A program made the position numbers and the translations under genes. Shown piece after piece: positions 1 to 14,300 of a DNA stretch of 64,000 nucleotides; the stretch's first letter is position 1; each line of letters opens with the position of its first letter. The notes under the pieces are model-generated. The model did no database searches. It was not told the origin of the DNA and was given only the letters and a program-made list of their open reading frames with translations. Source of the stretch: Megamerina dolium (taxonomy: Eukaryota > Arthropoda > Insecta > Diptera > Megamerinidae); the NCBI GenBank assembly GCA_963854835.1, contig OY978525.1, positions 93,400,136 to 93,464,135 of the forward strand, read 5' to 3'.

Positions 1-214
1 AGATGAGTCAATGTGAGGTTTTTCGCTAAGTTCGCTGAACGGTATCTTTCCAACTGTAAAACGTTAAATCTTCAATGTTATTTTAATATTCTATCTTTTA
101 CATGAACACACCCAAAATTTGATCACAGTATGTCTAATTTTTTGTTGTTTTTAATAAGGGAAGAATTAAACATCGAACTGTGATTAAATTTTTTGTAAAA
201 AAAAAAACGTTTAA

Positions 215-985
215 AATCAATCGAAATTCAGACCGAAATGTAAATGCATTGGGTGGATCCAGTTCTTCCAAAATATTGGTTTGTAAGTAAGCTGGTTTTT
301 TTTAAGTGGTCGCATAATCATTGAAGACGATCCAAGTGAAGGACGTCCAAAAACTGTTTCAGTGATTTTTGGGGGTTTCACAAAGTTAGGCGCACATTCG
401 CACATATTTTGAGCATTTTAGAAAGGATAAAAGTATTTCGTGTGATGTTTCATCACTATAGATGAAGCTTGGGTTTAACACCATGATTATAAATGAAAAG
501 AAGAGGCTAAAGAGTGACGTGAAACTGGTTCTTCGGACCCAAAACGAGTTAATGTCCAGAAATCGACTAAGAAGGTCTTAGTCAGTTTTTTATGATGCAA
601 ATAGAATAATATTTTTGAATAATGTTAAAACTGATAAAATATTTAACTCAAATTATTATGTTAGCATCAATTGGATGCAAAAGTTCATAAAAAACAAAGT
701 CCTGCTTCACAGAAGAAAATTATTATTTCCATCAAGGCAATGGCATCTACATCTAGCTTATCCGTAATATTTAGCTCCCATTGACTTTGGATGCTTCTCA
801 ACCACAAAAAATTATTTCGTTGTAAACGATATTCATCAAACCCAGATCTGAAGCCGTTGAAGAGTATTTTGCAGACCATCCAGAATATTTCTTCAGGGAA
901 AGAAATGGTTAAGTTTAATGGTTAAGTTTGTCGGTGACTACTTTAAAAGAGATGAAATTGATTTAGAAGAATAAATAAAGATTTT
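215..985 (+). mobile_element. Decayed mariner transposase (pseudogene)
   Basis: Translation of the + strand in broken frames gives mariner-like pieces in the right order: an EDDPSEGRPKT block (about 325-360), a TIDEAW catalytic-like block near 460, a block resembling the KKVL region near 565, and a C-terminal stretch resembling the LKKFV..RF region (about 800-985). Stops and frameshifts are frequent, so it is inactive. I did not find clear terminal repeats. Confidence 0.55.
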
Positions 986-2419
986 TTGAAGTTATAACTA
1001 AGATCACCCCAATTTTTGCCCATAGAGTATATTATAAAAGTCCAAAATTGCAATAATTGTTGTTGTTGTTTCTTGTTGCTTCTTGTCGTTTACCACGAAT
1101 TAATGAGATGTGACATTATCGTGGTGCTGCCATATTTTGGCGTGTTTAAATTATGTGTGCGGATATTACTAGACTTTTTTTAAAGCAATTGTTGTGCGAA
1201 GTTAAATGAAATTTGTTAATACACTGTCATTTATATATAATTTTAAACAATAAGTAATTGTTTTGAATTATGCACTTACACATTTAATGTGTCATCTTCG
1301 ATTTGGTGTGTAAATTCTAAGGAAAATTACACTGATTTTTGTAGTTATTTTACAAACACTTTTTACAGTGTACTACATATACAACTCAAACACTAATTTT
1401 TACTTTTCTTTTATGGAAAGTCTATTTGTATACGTACGATATGCATAGTCACAACTAATGATGGATATGATAATTTCATCTATGAAATGTCAATCATATC
1501 AAATCAAAGCCAATCATTATGACAATAATAATAAAAGAAAAAGTATTGTATTGATCATAGTGATAGCGTACGAAGTATACAATAGCACCGTTAATCTCTT
1601 GTATTCATTCATACACAAACTAGTATAGGCTGTATGTATTCATGTTATTACTAGTATCAATAAATGGAAATAATAATTTCGAAATAGATATATTTAATAT
1701 AATAATAATTTGATTTTTATTTTTGGTATATATATTACATGCAAGGTGATCATTGAACATGCATTTAGTATAAATATTCAAATTATTGTTTTTGTATTAT
1801 GGATATATGTGTATTTTGAAGTGGTATATAATTTTTCAAAATTATCAAAAAATCATATATATGTATTTACATATATATAATGCATTACATAAATTAAATA
1901 ATAATATTTGAATGCATCCATATTGACATAATTCATGGTTCGTTAAGAAAAAAAAGCAATTAACCTTCACATATATTACATATGATTGTAGCTTAATTTT
2001 TATTATCACTTTGAATCTACAAAAAAAATATTTCGTGAGAAAACTTTTCCGTTTGATCAAATTCAGAAAAATAAATGTCCGAATTTTCGAACAGTGGCAG
2101 TAACGCAACATTGAAGCATACTACATAGAGTGATAAGCCTTAGAGCCAACAAAGAATAAAAATGTTTTTAAACAGTATTTTTTTTGTATTCTTCAAATTA
2201 TGTGGTTCATACATACATTTTTCAGTGAATTTAAATTTTCCTAATGCCATCATGAATAATATCATTTCAAAATAGGCGTAATAATGTTCATATTTGAGCC
2301 AAATCTTTTTCTTTTAATCCATATTTTTAGGTTTGGAAATAACATTAGTGGCATGATGCTTAATCTGGTAAATACGGTGAATGTAGGACTAATTCTTTTA
2401 ATAATTCAAGTAGTTAAAC
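986..2419. other. A+T-rich non-coding stretch
   Basis: No exon, RNA gene or repeat boundary could be recognised. The short open frames here look like chance frames in A+T-rich DNA. It lies upstream of the first RhoGEF exon seen in the window, so it may be intron or intergenic DNA. Confidence 0.5.
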
Positions 2420-2650
2420 CTTTGAAATCAATGATTTCTATGCAGATGGAGTTTTACTCTAATATATTTTTTCCAATGGTCCAATGATGAATAATATTGT
2501 CCTGTTATTATTTTTCCTTTTTCAAGATAGTCAATTATTGTGACATTACCCTTCCAAAAAAATGTACCCAAAAATTTTTCCAGTCGATTATTGTCACTTT
2601 GAACGTCGAATGAATATTTTATAATTTTATCCAATGGAACATATTCATTA
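2420..2650 (-). mobile_element. Mariner transposase fragment
   Basis: The - strand reads through a block with the motif IDYLEKGKIITGQYYSSL (roughly 2480-2540), a hallmark of the middle of mariner transposases that follows the first catalytic aspartate region. Only about 70 residues survive and no terminal repeats were seen. It is a fossil fragment. Confidence 0.6.
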
Positions 2651-5580
2651 TAATATTCTACAAGCTATTCTTTTATTATCACAGGAATTTTTCCCTTTAA
2701 AAAGCAATATGTAATGAACATACTAAATTCACTTGTTTCCATATTAAATGTTAAAATCTAAAAGTTGTTTGTTTGATTTGATCTATAGCATCAACTAATG
2801 AATGAATTAATGTCAAATTTTGACAGTAGTCGAATGAAAGATGAGTTTATATTACACATTTCAGTTAACTGTGTTTTGCCATCTCTGTTTTAGATTATCG
2901 CCAGCCTTATAGCAATATGTAGTGTCACAAAAAGTCGTAAAAAAATCTCATTACAATACGAAATTTACGAAATATTTCAATTTTTCACAAATCCGATTTT
3001 TCTGAAGTGCTATTCAAATGATACCAAGTAAGACCCATTGTGACAAAAAATTAAATTAACATTAAATTAGTCAACGAAATTGGCATCGGTCAATTGTGTT
3101 TACCATATTAAGTGTGAATTTCTACGAAAATCATATTGACACACTTTGTAAACGCCATATAGTGGTTGAAAACTATAACCTTTACCAACGTATTTTAATT
3201 GTATGGTACATCTGAACTAGTTGGATATTGGTTTGGTACATAATTTTTTTATACTCAATCTTTAGCAATAATATTCAATAAATATCATTACATTTTGTTT
3301 TTATAAAATAACATTGAACTTGCATGAAAATTTATCCAATAAGTTATTTATTATTTACCATGCCTCCCAGATAAACGTACAAAGTAACTAAAAACATTTA
3401 AATTTGCAAGATAACGAAAAAACACGCTATTTTTTCCAAAAATAGATAGCTTGCAGGTGTATCATTATTTTAAATTATTTTAAAAATAATTTTCAAAAAC
3501 ATATAGCTATAGAAAATGGATTAAAAAAAAATTACATGTCCACTTATATATAATATAGATATATATTTTATACATTTTAAATTTTTTAATTTTATTATTG
3601 TAATCATAATTTTTTAAAATCCAATTTTCATACAAACTTCCTGTTCGAATTAACATGAAATATCACCATCACCATCATCACTTTCCTTTAAAAATACATA
3701 TCTATCTACATATGAGTATTATCTACAATGTATTAACGAAAAGAGATATCTAATACAGCGATAGTAATTACCACAGAAAAAAGTAAATTAATATATATAT
3801 GTGTGTGTGTGTGTAATTATTTGATTAAGCATATACCATATATATGTTTTACTTTTATTTTCATGCTCATTAACAATTCGACAGATACGCTCCCATGACA
3901 TGCACATATTAGTCTCCTTTTTTTTTTTGCCACTGACCAATTACTATTACCTACCTAAATATGGGATATACAATTTGTTATTTTATTTGTGATGGTTTTT
4001 AATATATTAATGAATTTTATTTTCGCCAAAAAATTATCTAAGCGTTACTGATTTTTGTTTTTATCTGTTTACGCTGCACCGGCATTTTACTAATGATGGC
4101 CACGATTTCGTAATGTTTATTTTCGATTTTTTCGCTATTAATTCACCCGCTATAAATTAAAAATTTGTATATAGTTTCTTCTTTTTTCAAACTTTTGTTT
4201 TCATTTCATTTTGGAATTGTTATTTAGTCTTTTCTCGCTTTGGGTTTTGAATACACATTTGATGTTATTATTTTCCATTCGGTTTTTATAATATACTCAT
4301 ATCTGATCAGACTATTTTTTTTTTATCATACACATATACCTATGTATGAGCAGATTTGTGTATATGTACGTCGTATACTATATATTCGAATAGTATGCAT
4401 GATAATGATCTGCTGCTGTTTATGTTGCTGTTGTTTTTATTAGTGCTGCCGTTGTTACTACTGAAGTCAGCTGTGATGATTGTTTTATTGATGTGAGGAG
4501 ACATTTGTATGGGATTTTTTTACTTTTTATTGTTTACTATAAACATTATAAACTCGTATCACAAATTTTTAATTATTCAAATCTAATATTCATTAAATAA
4601 AATTTCCTTTCACATGGTGTATTAAGCCAAGGGTTTTCTGTTTTAATATTGAGTAGAAGGAGTTTGCTTTTTAAAATAATTCAGAATATATATTTATTTT
4701 ACTATTTTTATTAAAACATACAAAGATTACAAATGGCTATAATAATCGTAATAATTTAATAATAATAATATCACATTTTGTTTGTTAATCTATATTAATG
4801 TATAATGCAATAATGCTTCTGCTAAAATATAAGTTCATATTTTAAGAAGAATATGCATAAACATGAACCTAAAAAACAAATTTAATTAATTCAGCTCCAA
4901 AGAAGATCACAATTATCACCATCAAAACCATTATAAGCATCATCATGGCCATAAAAATAATATTCATGAATTGAAAACAACAGCAACATTATATAATAAA
5001 ATGTGAACTTATGACAATGACAACACCCACATGGAAAATACCTACATACTTTGCTCTTAAACTTCAATATTACTTCAATATTGTTTGTACAATGAATAAA
5101 TCATTTTTAATTAATTAAAATAAACATCTAAATGTTTAATACAATTTTGGAAAAACACCTACCAGCATTAGTCATTAAAAATTGTTCCATTACAAAAATT
5201 TAAATATCTCAGTAACAATTTTGTTTATTTTCAATTAGTTACTCTTATAAGAAATATTAATTTTTTTAGGTAAATTTGCAGACTTTCTTCAGAACTGCTC
5301 TCATAATAGTTACCTCTCCTTCTAAATTGTTGATGTAGCATACTATTTGTGTCGGAAATCTTTAGATTTCTTTAGAGCACCCATTTCATTGCTTTCATTT
5401 CTTTTTCACCAATTTCATAAGCCAAAATTTTGGATAATTCGAGAATCTTAGCAATTTTTGACTTGCATTTGTTGTTTGGCAATCATTTGAATAAGGTGTG
5501 AGATGTGCGTTTCTTTCTGTGAAAGTGAACAAAATCGCGTAGTGAGTTATCATTAAATGTTTTTTTTTTTCGAAATTAAA
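2651..5580. other. A+T-rich non-coding stretch with simple repeats
   Basis: No gene recognised. It holds short simple repeats, such as a TATA/TG run near 3792-3816 and a CTG/TTG-rich run near 4411-4460. Nothing else is supported. Confidence 0.5.
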
Positions 5581-5582
5581 TA

Positions 5583-6115
5583 TTTGTTTTATGTTTTACG
5601 GTAAAAGAGAGCAAGACGAAGTACCGAATGACAACAAGCAAAGAGTACCGGCGTTTTGGACAACATGGCACTGTTGAAAACTATCCTTTTAATATAGTAA
5701 AGGGCTTTGTCTATCAGTCTGTAGATATTGCGAAGGATTAATTTTGCAATTAGGCACTGCTTTGGGCTGAGTAGACAATTGAGAAGTCGAGCCCTTTTTC
5801 GGAAAACGAAAACCACGGTTTACAAGTCTCTCATTATCTGACCGTCCTTACATATGACGCTGAAGCCTGGTTAATTTCCACCTCAGATGAGAGAATGCTT
5901 GGAGTTTTCAAGAGAATAAGAACACGCACCAGCTGAAAGGTTGTTATATTGGGAACCCGCTTGTGGATGAGACAGAAGGGGCAGACGTAACCTCCGGTGG
6001 AACGATCAAGTACTGGAGAACTTGACGACGCTTGGAATTTACAACTAGCGTCAGCCAGCGAAGTTAAATCCTTTCGACCTAATTCGTTATTCGGTTGTAT
6101 GCCCTCATAAGTGAG
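5583..6115 (+). mobile_element. RTE-like LINE fragment (C-terminal reverse transcriptase)
   Basis: Decayed copy of the sequence better preserved at 14815-15470: the blocks for a leucine-serine rich segment, YKSL, LTY, EAW and TSDERMLGVF are recognisable in broken frames, followed by a block matching the arginine-rich tail and LGISNW-like end. It is 5'-truncated and carries stops. The 3' end runs directly into a SINE fragment in opposite orientation. Confidence 0.6.
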
Positions 6116-6126
6116 TAGAACTATAT

Positions 6127-6275
6127 AAAAAATAAATAATAAATATGTGGCACTTATAAGCCCCGAAGGGCTCTTTGGCCAAGCTTCTCTTCCATTACTG
6201 TTGTGCGTGTTAATTTTGGACAGTATTAGAAGGGACCTACTTATTTTAGCCGGTTCCGAACTAAAGAACTATATA
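6127..6275 (-). repeat. SINE fragment, 3' part
   Basis: Matches the 3' half of the SINE whose best copy is at 33177-33540: the A/T-rich tail (AAATAAATAATAAATATG), the AGCCCCGAAGGGCT hairpin, the block TTGGACAGTATTAGAAGGGA and the CCGGTTCCGAA block. It is on the - strand and lacks the tRNA-like head. Confidence 0.75.
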
Positions 6276-8532
6276 CGATTACGTAATTCAGAATTCTTCT
6301 ATGCGTATTAGGACTCTGCACCATCATTTTATACCGCGAAATTTTGACCAACTGAAGTTAAATATTATATCAAACTTTACAAACAACGTACGTTCGCGAA
6401 GTCTAAAAACTGCAACAACTGAAGTTAACATCACTCAATTTGATCATTTGATCGTCGAATTAAAATGCGAAAAGTAGTAGAGGCTATGCTTATATGAAAA
6501 TAACGTATTTGGCACATGTTGAATCAAGGTTTCGACATGAAATAGCTATTCACGCGTTGCCAACTATTTATTTTCGTTTATTAGTTGTTTATATTTAATT
6601 CTATACTCTTAATAATTACCATAAAAAACAGTATAAAGGGATCATTGAAATTAGTCCAAATTCAAAATGCAACCCAAATTATGAGTATTTTCTATTCTTT
6701 AACTTGTCCACATAATCAAGGAGATATTCTGAGAATTTTTTGTACAATTTGAAATAACTGCTACTACAAATCATATACTTACCAGTGGCCATTTCCTGAT
6801 GTTCGAAAGAACTAAATTTTTTTATAGACTTTATAGACTTTCGTATTTAATTATAGGATTTTGATCAAAGAAAAATATATGTTTGGCTCCGAGATGCCTC
6901 CACATCTATTAAATATCAAAATCACTTGCCTCATTATAAGCCATACTATGTAAGAGCTAATGATATACATTGCACATAGTACACGCATTAAAATTACAAA
7001 TAAAGATGTCACATTATTTAATTATAAATCACTTGAATTACATGCGTTCACACATGAAGTGTACGTAACTTGGTACTAATGTTACAAGCATCACGTTGCT
7101 GTTAAATTTTGTTACCATGACAAAATTGCACACAAAAACCACATTAGGAAAAAATCACTGCATAACAAGCAACATACTATAATTTTACTTAGGTGCTTGT
7201 ATGCAAAAATATTTTCAATTACAAACAATATGAAATAGGAAAAACAGCTAAGTAGAAAAGAGAAAAAAAAAGTGGAAGCAGTCATTTTCATTTTCACTTC
7301 ATGGGAGATGTCAAATTACATGCTTTTTATTCGTTTGTTTGTCATTTTTTAATTAATTACGTTGCTGATTAAAATCATTGTACGCCTTCCTTTTTTCTTT
7401 TCTAAGAAAATAAAAATAATCATAAAACAAAGTGTAATAAACATTTGAAACGGCCCGCTGACCTGACTTGACCTGATTGTTGCCTGCCACCATAAATATA
7501 TGTAACTAAGTAGAAAATCAAATTAGAGAAATACGTTAGACTCTGTAGCTAAATGTCTCTGCGTCAATATCATGCCAACATCCGAAATGCGGGAAAATGA
7601 TCAAGTAGTGTGTAATGTCGAGTAGCTCAAATAGTATGTACTTACTGCTGCTTTTACACATATTTTTTATGTCAACTGAACAACATTACAGCAAAGTAAT
7701 TTCGATGTTGTGGAAAAACCATGCAAAACTAAACCATCAGCATATTGTTGTGGAAATATTCCTTATAGCGATTACTTAAGGAAAGAAACCAAAATAAATA
7801 CTACAAAAAAAAAAGAAAAAATACATAATAATGATCATCAAGAACGTCTATCAACTTCAATTTAAACTAGATTATTCCATTTTGAAATAAAACAAAAAGT
7901 GACAATGAACTAAATACGGAAAAAGAGTAAAGATTAAAAAGAAAATACAATACAATACATAATACAAACATATCTAAAAATAAAGAATCATAAAATATAA
8001 TAAGTATTAAAATAACAAACCAGCAACAACTTTGTACTCGTACATTAATTAAAATATGCACAATACGAGTGAAGCGAGTAAGCACCGGAGGAGATTGCAC
8101 TTTGAAGCATATGTGTGTATGTGTGTTAGTGAGTGTGTAGGTCAAAAAGCGCAAGTACACCGTAGAAAATGTTCCACAATTATATGATCACAATTAATTG
8201 TAGAAAAAAAAGTAACTACTTTAATTAATTTTACACTCAGAAAAAAGAATTATATTATGTTTTGAATTTTTTTTGTTTTTGCTTCGAAATAATAATAATC
8301 ATTTCCTAATGAAAAACTTAAAAGCTCATACAGTTTTGTGTTTGTGTTTCTATCATTACGCCTTCGTCTACGAATGAGCTGAAAAAAATTAATATAAATA
8401 TTTTTTATATGAAAAAAATATTTTAAAAAGTTATAATCAGAGATTTACTTTGACGATCAGCTTCTAACACTGAATCTCCTCTATGGTCCCTTTGGCCTTC
8501 GAGAATAGCCAGATGTTACACGATGCTAATTG
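6276..8532. other. A+T-rich non-coding stretch
   Basis: Nothing coding recognised. A longer open frame on the - strand at 7867-8160 has low complexity (hydrophobic, TNTHTH) and no family resemblance, so I treat it as chance. Confidence 0.45.
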
Positions 8533-8563
8533 ACACTCGCTTATTAAACTAATAAGCGAGTGT
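8533..8563. repeat. Perfect 14-bp hairpin
   Basis: ACACTCGCTTATTA is followed by AAC and then its exact reverse complement, so the whole 31-bp segment is a perfect inverted repeat with a 3-nt loop. It sits in a less A+T-rich stretch (8460-9600) that may be an old transposon, but no family was recognised. Confidence 0.8.
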
Positions 8564-11245
8564 GAATATATGTCGATTTCTTGGCGAAATGGTCCTGAAT
8601 AATCAAAGCTGTGAGAGACGTCGAGTTACCATGAGGCAAAATACAGAAGTTATCACGAATTCCCCCACTTAAAGTATTTTAGAAAAATCGTTACATTCTT
8701 AGCAATAGTATTTTCTTTACCTCTGTCGTAATATCCATTGGCATCAATAGTGCCTGCTTTAAATTGTGTCGATTTTTCGATTTTAGAGGCCGTTTGACTT
8801 GATTCACAATGGATCGCCGATGTCCAAAATTCACAGAATCTCTAAGGTGGTTTTCCCAAAAAATTTAGTGGGTCTGAATCCAAGCTTCTGTTCGCAATAC
8901 TCTTATCAGTTTGACATGTCCCTTTCCAGTTTTGTATTCTAATCCTAATTAAGGAGTGGTTCAGTTGAGCCGTTTGCGTTGTTTGGGATATATTTCTCGG
9001 ATTAAAAATCAACGATAACCACTCATCAAACATTCGTCCTAAAATTCATAGTATTCACTTTCAAATTTTGGCCAAATGTTTGTTTAACCAATCTCTTTGC
9101 CAGCCCAAGTTCTCAGAGCGAAATCAAAATGGGTATGCAGGAAATTCATATCGTAGCAACATTACGATAATTATTCAACAAATTTCCGATTATGTGCTTG
9201 AAACTCAGAAGTTGTGGTTACCAAAACCACTATGAGCTAACCATTTCAGCTCACAGAAGATTTTCCTACGATCTTTTCACATAAAACTTGGGCATCTTAC
9301 GAGCTTCATCTTTAAGTACCTAATCAAGTTGTTACCCAATTTGGGAGTACCTAAAATCTAGTACTTTGGCCTAAAAGGGTCCTCGCAAGGATTGAGTTTT
9401 CTCAACATAGCCAACATTAGAAGGTTCTTGGGACACACACGCCATAAGAATTGGATTGAGCTTTCCAGCATACGGCTTCTACAAAAGTTGCAGTAACGGA
9501 AATAAACAGATGATGATATTGCATTTAATCTGCTTGTAGGTTCTTGCAGGTCATATAGTTAGAGGGACCTATTTTTGGTAAAAGTAAAAAACATCATATG
9601 CTTCATATTGAGTTTTTTTGAGATTTAGAAAAGGCTTGGAATCACACTTTCGACTCCGCAAAATTTCGCTAGACTTTGCTGACAGACTATAAACTTAGCA
9701 ACAAGTATAAGTAAATTAAAAATAGCATTATAGGCTTGTCTGAGCTGCTCTTTTAGTATTGTTGTATGCTTTAAATTTAAATTGTGGAGACCATTTACCG
9801 ATTAAATACATAATATTTTCTCAACAAATTCCCCATTAAAACTTCTATAAAAATTCACCATTAAAACTTCTATAAAAATTCACTTTTCTTCCTGAAAGCA
9901 ATTATAAACTAGAAGAAAAAAATATTAGATAGAGCAAAACATAGAAAACTAAATAGTAGATAATATATAGATGCTATAAAAATACTAAAACCACAATAAC
10001 AACAAAGAATAAGGTATATTAACACTAGACTAGTGGAAAGTATCTAAGTAGCCATCAACACAATACAACAATTTCAACTCTAATAATACTATATACTTAA
10101 TAATAATAATGTATATCGTAGTATGTACTCATACATACACATATACATAGGTGTATGTTAGTATGGATGTATGTAGATAAATGAGCATCAAGATTATTTA
10201 AATGCGTGTATTTAGTGCTATTAAGCGAAAGTGGTACTAAATTCAAGCCACGCTCAACACACATCTAAAGTAACCATTGTAGTATAACAACAAAATGCGC
10301 TGCTGAACAAAACAAAAAAAAAAAAGCATTTTAACCTACTCTTATATATGTATGTACGTTCATACAGAAATACATCCATACAAAGACATAAGTACAAGTA
10401 CGAATATAATGAAAAAATAACCGTTTCTTCTTCATTATTCGTATTTAAATATAAAAATTGTATGATGAATATGTAGAAAACGTTTTTCAGAAATTAGCCA
10501 CGACTTTTATTTTTATTTTTATTGTCTGTTTTCTTTTGATACAATATTATTTATAAACAAATGTCTTCTTCTGTAGTTGGTGCTTCGTTTACTACATCAT
10601 CTTCATGTGTCGATTGTTGATTGCTTTTACTGCATTTTCTTCCTTCCGCTCCCCTCATTTGGTCATTTAACATGTATACGTATTATTTATTGTTTACGAA
10701 GCAAAAGATGTTAAACAAGAAGCTAACAAAATCGCCAATTTAAGCAAAAAACAAAATAAGAAAAGATAGGGAATTCATGTCAACCGTTTTTATACATTAT
10801 ATATATTCTTTTGTTCCCTTCGATATTTAATAATAAATTGGAAAAATTCAAGTGAAAAAAAACCCAAAGAATGAAAAAATGAATGCTTTAAAAAGCACAG
10901 AATATACTCACAAAAGTTGAATGACAGCAATTTGTCGGAGGAAGAGTATGAGTGTATAGAAGTAATTTAAGAAACAAAAAAATCACATTTGATATGAAAA
11001 ATGTTTGAGAAAGAAATCCATACGGTGATACCAACTTATACATACTTTAATGTTGACCAAATTGTGTGAATTTGTTATAAAATTTATTCTGACACAATTT
11101 TATTATGCTGATTATCTAATCGCTTCCTAATTCTACCATTATACGGGTACAATCCGAGAATGTAGTATGTAACAGAGTTGTATATATTATAATTTATTTA
11201 TTTATTTTTACATGTTCTTCTTTCTCTCTCTCTCTCCGTTTTTAG
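8564..11245. other. Non-coding stretch before the first visible RhoGEF exon
   Basis: About 8600-9700 has a more balanced base composition than its surroundings and looks like an old unidentified repeat. At 9831-9885 a segment of about 25 bp (CCATTAAAACTTCTATAAAA plus flank) is duplicated in tandem. From 11205 to 11245 a pyrimidine-rich run (CTTTCTCTCTCTCTC) ending in TTTTTAG is the 3' splice site of the next exon. Confidence 0.5.
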
Positions 11246-11365
11246 ACTGATGTGATCCATGAATTACGACCTAGATCCATGGACTGTGTCGCTGACTCCG
11301 GTGTCTCATTAAATGGCGATGCTGGCTCTAGTCCAGATAGCAGTGAACATATGCAAAATCAACAG
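11246..11365 (+). CDS. RhoGEF64C: RhoGEF exon a (linker before DH)
   Basis: TTTTTAG precedes and GTATGT follows. The 120 bases encode 40 residues in phase 0 with no stop, including HELRPRSMDCVADSGVSLNG and a serine/aspartate-rich end (SSPDSSEHMQNQQ). No domain; it leads into the DH exon. It is the most upstream exon I can identify. Confidence 0.75.
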
Positions 11366-14300
11366 GTATGTTTAGTATCTAGTTAATTTAAAATTAATTG
11401 TTTTGAGTTGGCAACTAAGTAATTGCCGATTTCACACATATGCGTCTTTGGCTATCTTCTTTAATGGCTAATGTCAATTATGGCTTTAATTTGATCATCG
11501 TCAAACACATCTGGTCGACCTGATCCTTGGTCATCTTTCTCACTATACACATGACGTAACTTGTTAGCAGCAGGAAAAACATATATCATTGACAGAACCC
11601 GTTAAAAATTATGGCAAAAGACATCTATGTGTGAAATCGGCAATTACTTAGTTTGCCAACCCAATAATTTAAATTTAAATATAGTAAATACATATAGGTA
11701 GTATGTTCGTAGAAAACAACATATTTAATTGTAAGCATTTACGTGCTAAGCAATTAGTAAATATGAATTAATTACTTTATCAACGTTTACACTGGGCCGG
11801 ATTAAAGGGTATTCATAGTTTTCAAAGTAACAGAGCACCAAGGTTAGGGTTAGGTCATTGTGGCTGCCCTCTCACTGTGAGGACACACTTAGGCCATAAA
11901 CTCTTTGTGATACCACCGAGCTACTCTTCCAGCACTGATGTGCATGTTAAATAAATAAACAGTACTAGAAGGGACCTACTTATATTAGCCGGTTCCGAAC
12001 CCTTGTGACATTTTTAATCTTTATCACAGAGCTCTTTAAGAAGCCTTTCTTGGCAATGAGTTACTGTTGGAAGAGTTGCCAATTGCTTGCCGACCGATGA
12101 GAAAGAAAAATCCTTTTCGATATTAAAAATGTCGCGATCGGGGATTGAACCCACGACCTACGGATCACAATGCCAACGCACTAACCGCTAATCTACGGCA
12201 CCCACCGAGGGCGCCAAGCAACCATAGGTTTTAGGATGGCTGGGATGTCATTTGAGATTACAAGGTGCCGATAGACGCAAATATGTAGATAAAACACACA
12301 AAATTTAGTTCATTGAAATAAAATGTTATAAATACAAAAGTAAAAATGTTTAATATTGTTAATTCCACTGTAATTGCAATTGTGGAATATGGAGATGAAG
12401 CAGATAGAATGAAAGATCTGGCGCTGCTCATGAGCAATTAATTATTAAGCGTCGTGAATTGTACAAATTGCCACATTTTCTAGTTTGCTTGATTGAAATT
12501 GCAAAAAAAATACACTCGAGCAAAGCTCCTAAACTCCTCAGTCCATCCATGGATTTAAGTCTTTGCTTTTCTTCAGTCTACGAATGTTGAAGCAAATTAC
12601 CATTTATTAAGTTAAGCGGGGTTATACGTATATTAATAAAGCTGAAAGCTAACTGAAGCAGTGCCAAGAGAAAAAATAGATTATTGCCACAAGTTAACTT
12701 AACCCGGGATCAGAGTAGGAATATCCGAGTGATATCACAATTGGCCTTCTTGGCATAAGTATGTCCTATCAAAGAGACGGTTGCCACAATAACCAAACCT
12801 AACCTATCTAACTTTTCCGCCTTAGTTAGATCAAACGGAATTATTCTATGAATACAACAATATTCATTATGTTTCTTAACGAAAGCTTTGTAGTATCTGC
12901 AAAGAAGAATGTCCCCTATATTGAGTTGCAAAACTTTTTAAATTTTAATTTTGTATGTTTTCCAACACATCGACGCGAGGAAGGTCGGATAAGTTTCCTA
13001 TTTCAATATGAAGTTGGCAACACTCATCAATAAAAATTAGATGTTTGCATATCTTTTGAATATCTCACCAAATATTCAGCCATTTTGGATCCGTAGTTTT
13101 TGCTTGACAATCATGTGAGCGAGTTGGTGTGAGTGTTTTTATGAATATTTGTTTTTAAAAGGTTATGAATATGTCCACTTAATGTGATTGTCAATATTCA
13201 ATCAAGATTTTGCCACGTGTTGGGTGCCACTTTTATTAGGTCTCACGTGAACATTTCGAATGCTCTGTTTGGGCTGATGAAATGGATGGGAGTATCGCTG
13301 GAAAAAGTTTGTAGACTCAAGAGGATACTATCTACAAATTTTAAAATAAATGTTCAATTTTTGTTTATACCTTAGCATATATTATACCTTAGCAAACTCG
13401 GAAACTTTTCATACTTAGTAGTATACGGTAAAATTTTTGAATAAGTATGGTCCAATGATGTTGGGTGCCGTAGCTCAGTGGGTAGTGCTTTGGCCTTCTG
13501 ATCTGTAGGTCGTGATCCGCGGCTGAAGAATAACAAAATTTAATGTCGAAAAGATTTTTCTTTCTAACGGTACCCACCTGCCGACAAGAATTGGCAATTT
13601 TTCCGGCAGTAACAATTTGCCAAAAATGCTTCTTAAAAGAGCTCTGTGACAAAACTAAGTTAAAGTGGTGTCGCAAAAGTTCTGCCGTTCGGATTCGACT
13701 AATATAAGTAGCCTAAGAGTGTGGACAAAATTCTTCCGATTTTTACAACAGAGCTTAATATTTTAAAACTTTTCCATTAAATTTATTAAAGAATATGCTT
13801 CTGCATAACCGATGTTAGTCTTATTGGGGAATGCGAAAATATTGAAGATTATTTTTTGGTTATTTTAATTGGAGGTTTTTTTTTCTTATTTCGTAGAGTA
13901 GCTCTGGGAAGTATCAAATCTTCTGCGGTAGTATCATTTTCATTTTTGGATTGTCTTCCTCAAAAGAGACAGAACTCCATTTCCCATTTGCTTACTTAGC
14001 CCAAAGCTCGCATATCCTCCATGCTGACGTCATTGTAAGCAAAGTCTATTACTGCTGCAAAAAATACTGCGAATGAGGTTGTTGTAGAATTTTTTACAGC
14101 TATTTATAATTTCAAAAAATATAACCACTTCCTACTACATATGTGCTATGGCTACTTAGCATGTAACCGGTACGACAGCAACACAATGCAATTTAGTCCA
14201 ACATTGATATCTGAGAATACATATATTCGTTTTTTAGCACGACAAACAGTGCAAAAATATTTCTTAAAACAAAAGATAAATCTAGTGAGTAAAACAAGTT

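Noticed and set aside
7867..8160. 97-codon - strand open frame
   Set aside because: Low-complexity hydrophobic sequence in A+T-rich DNA with no family motif or splice support.
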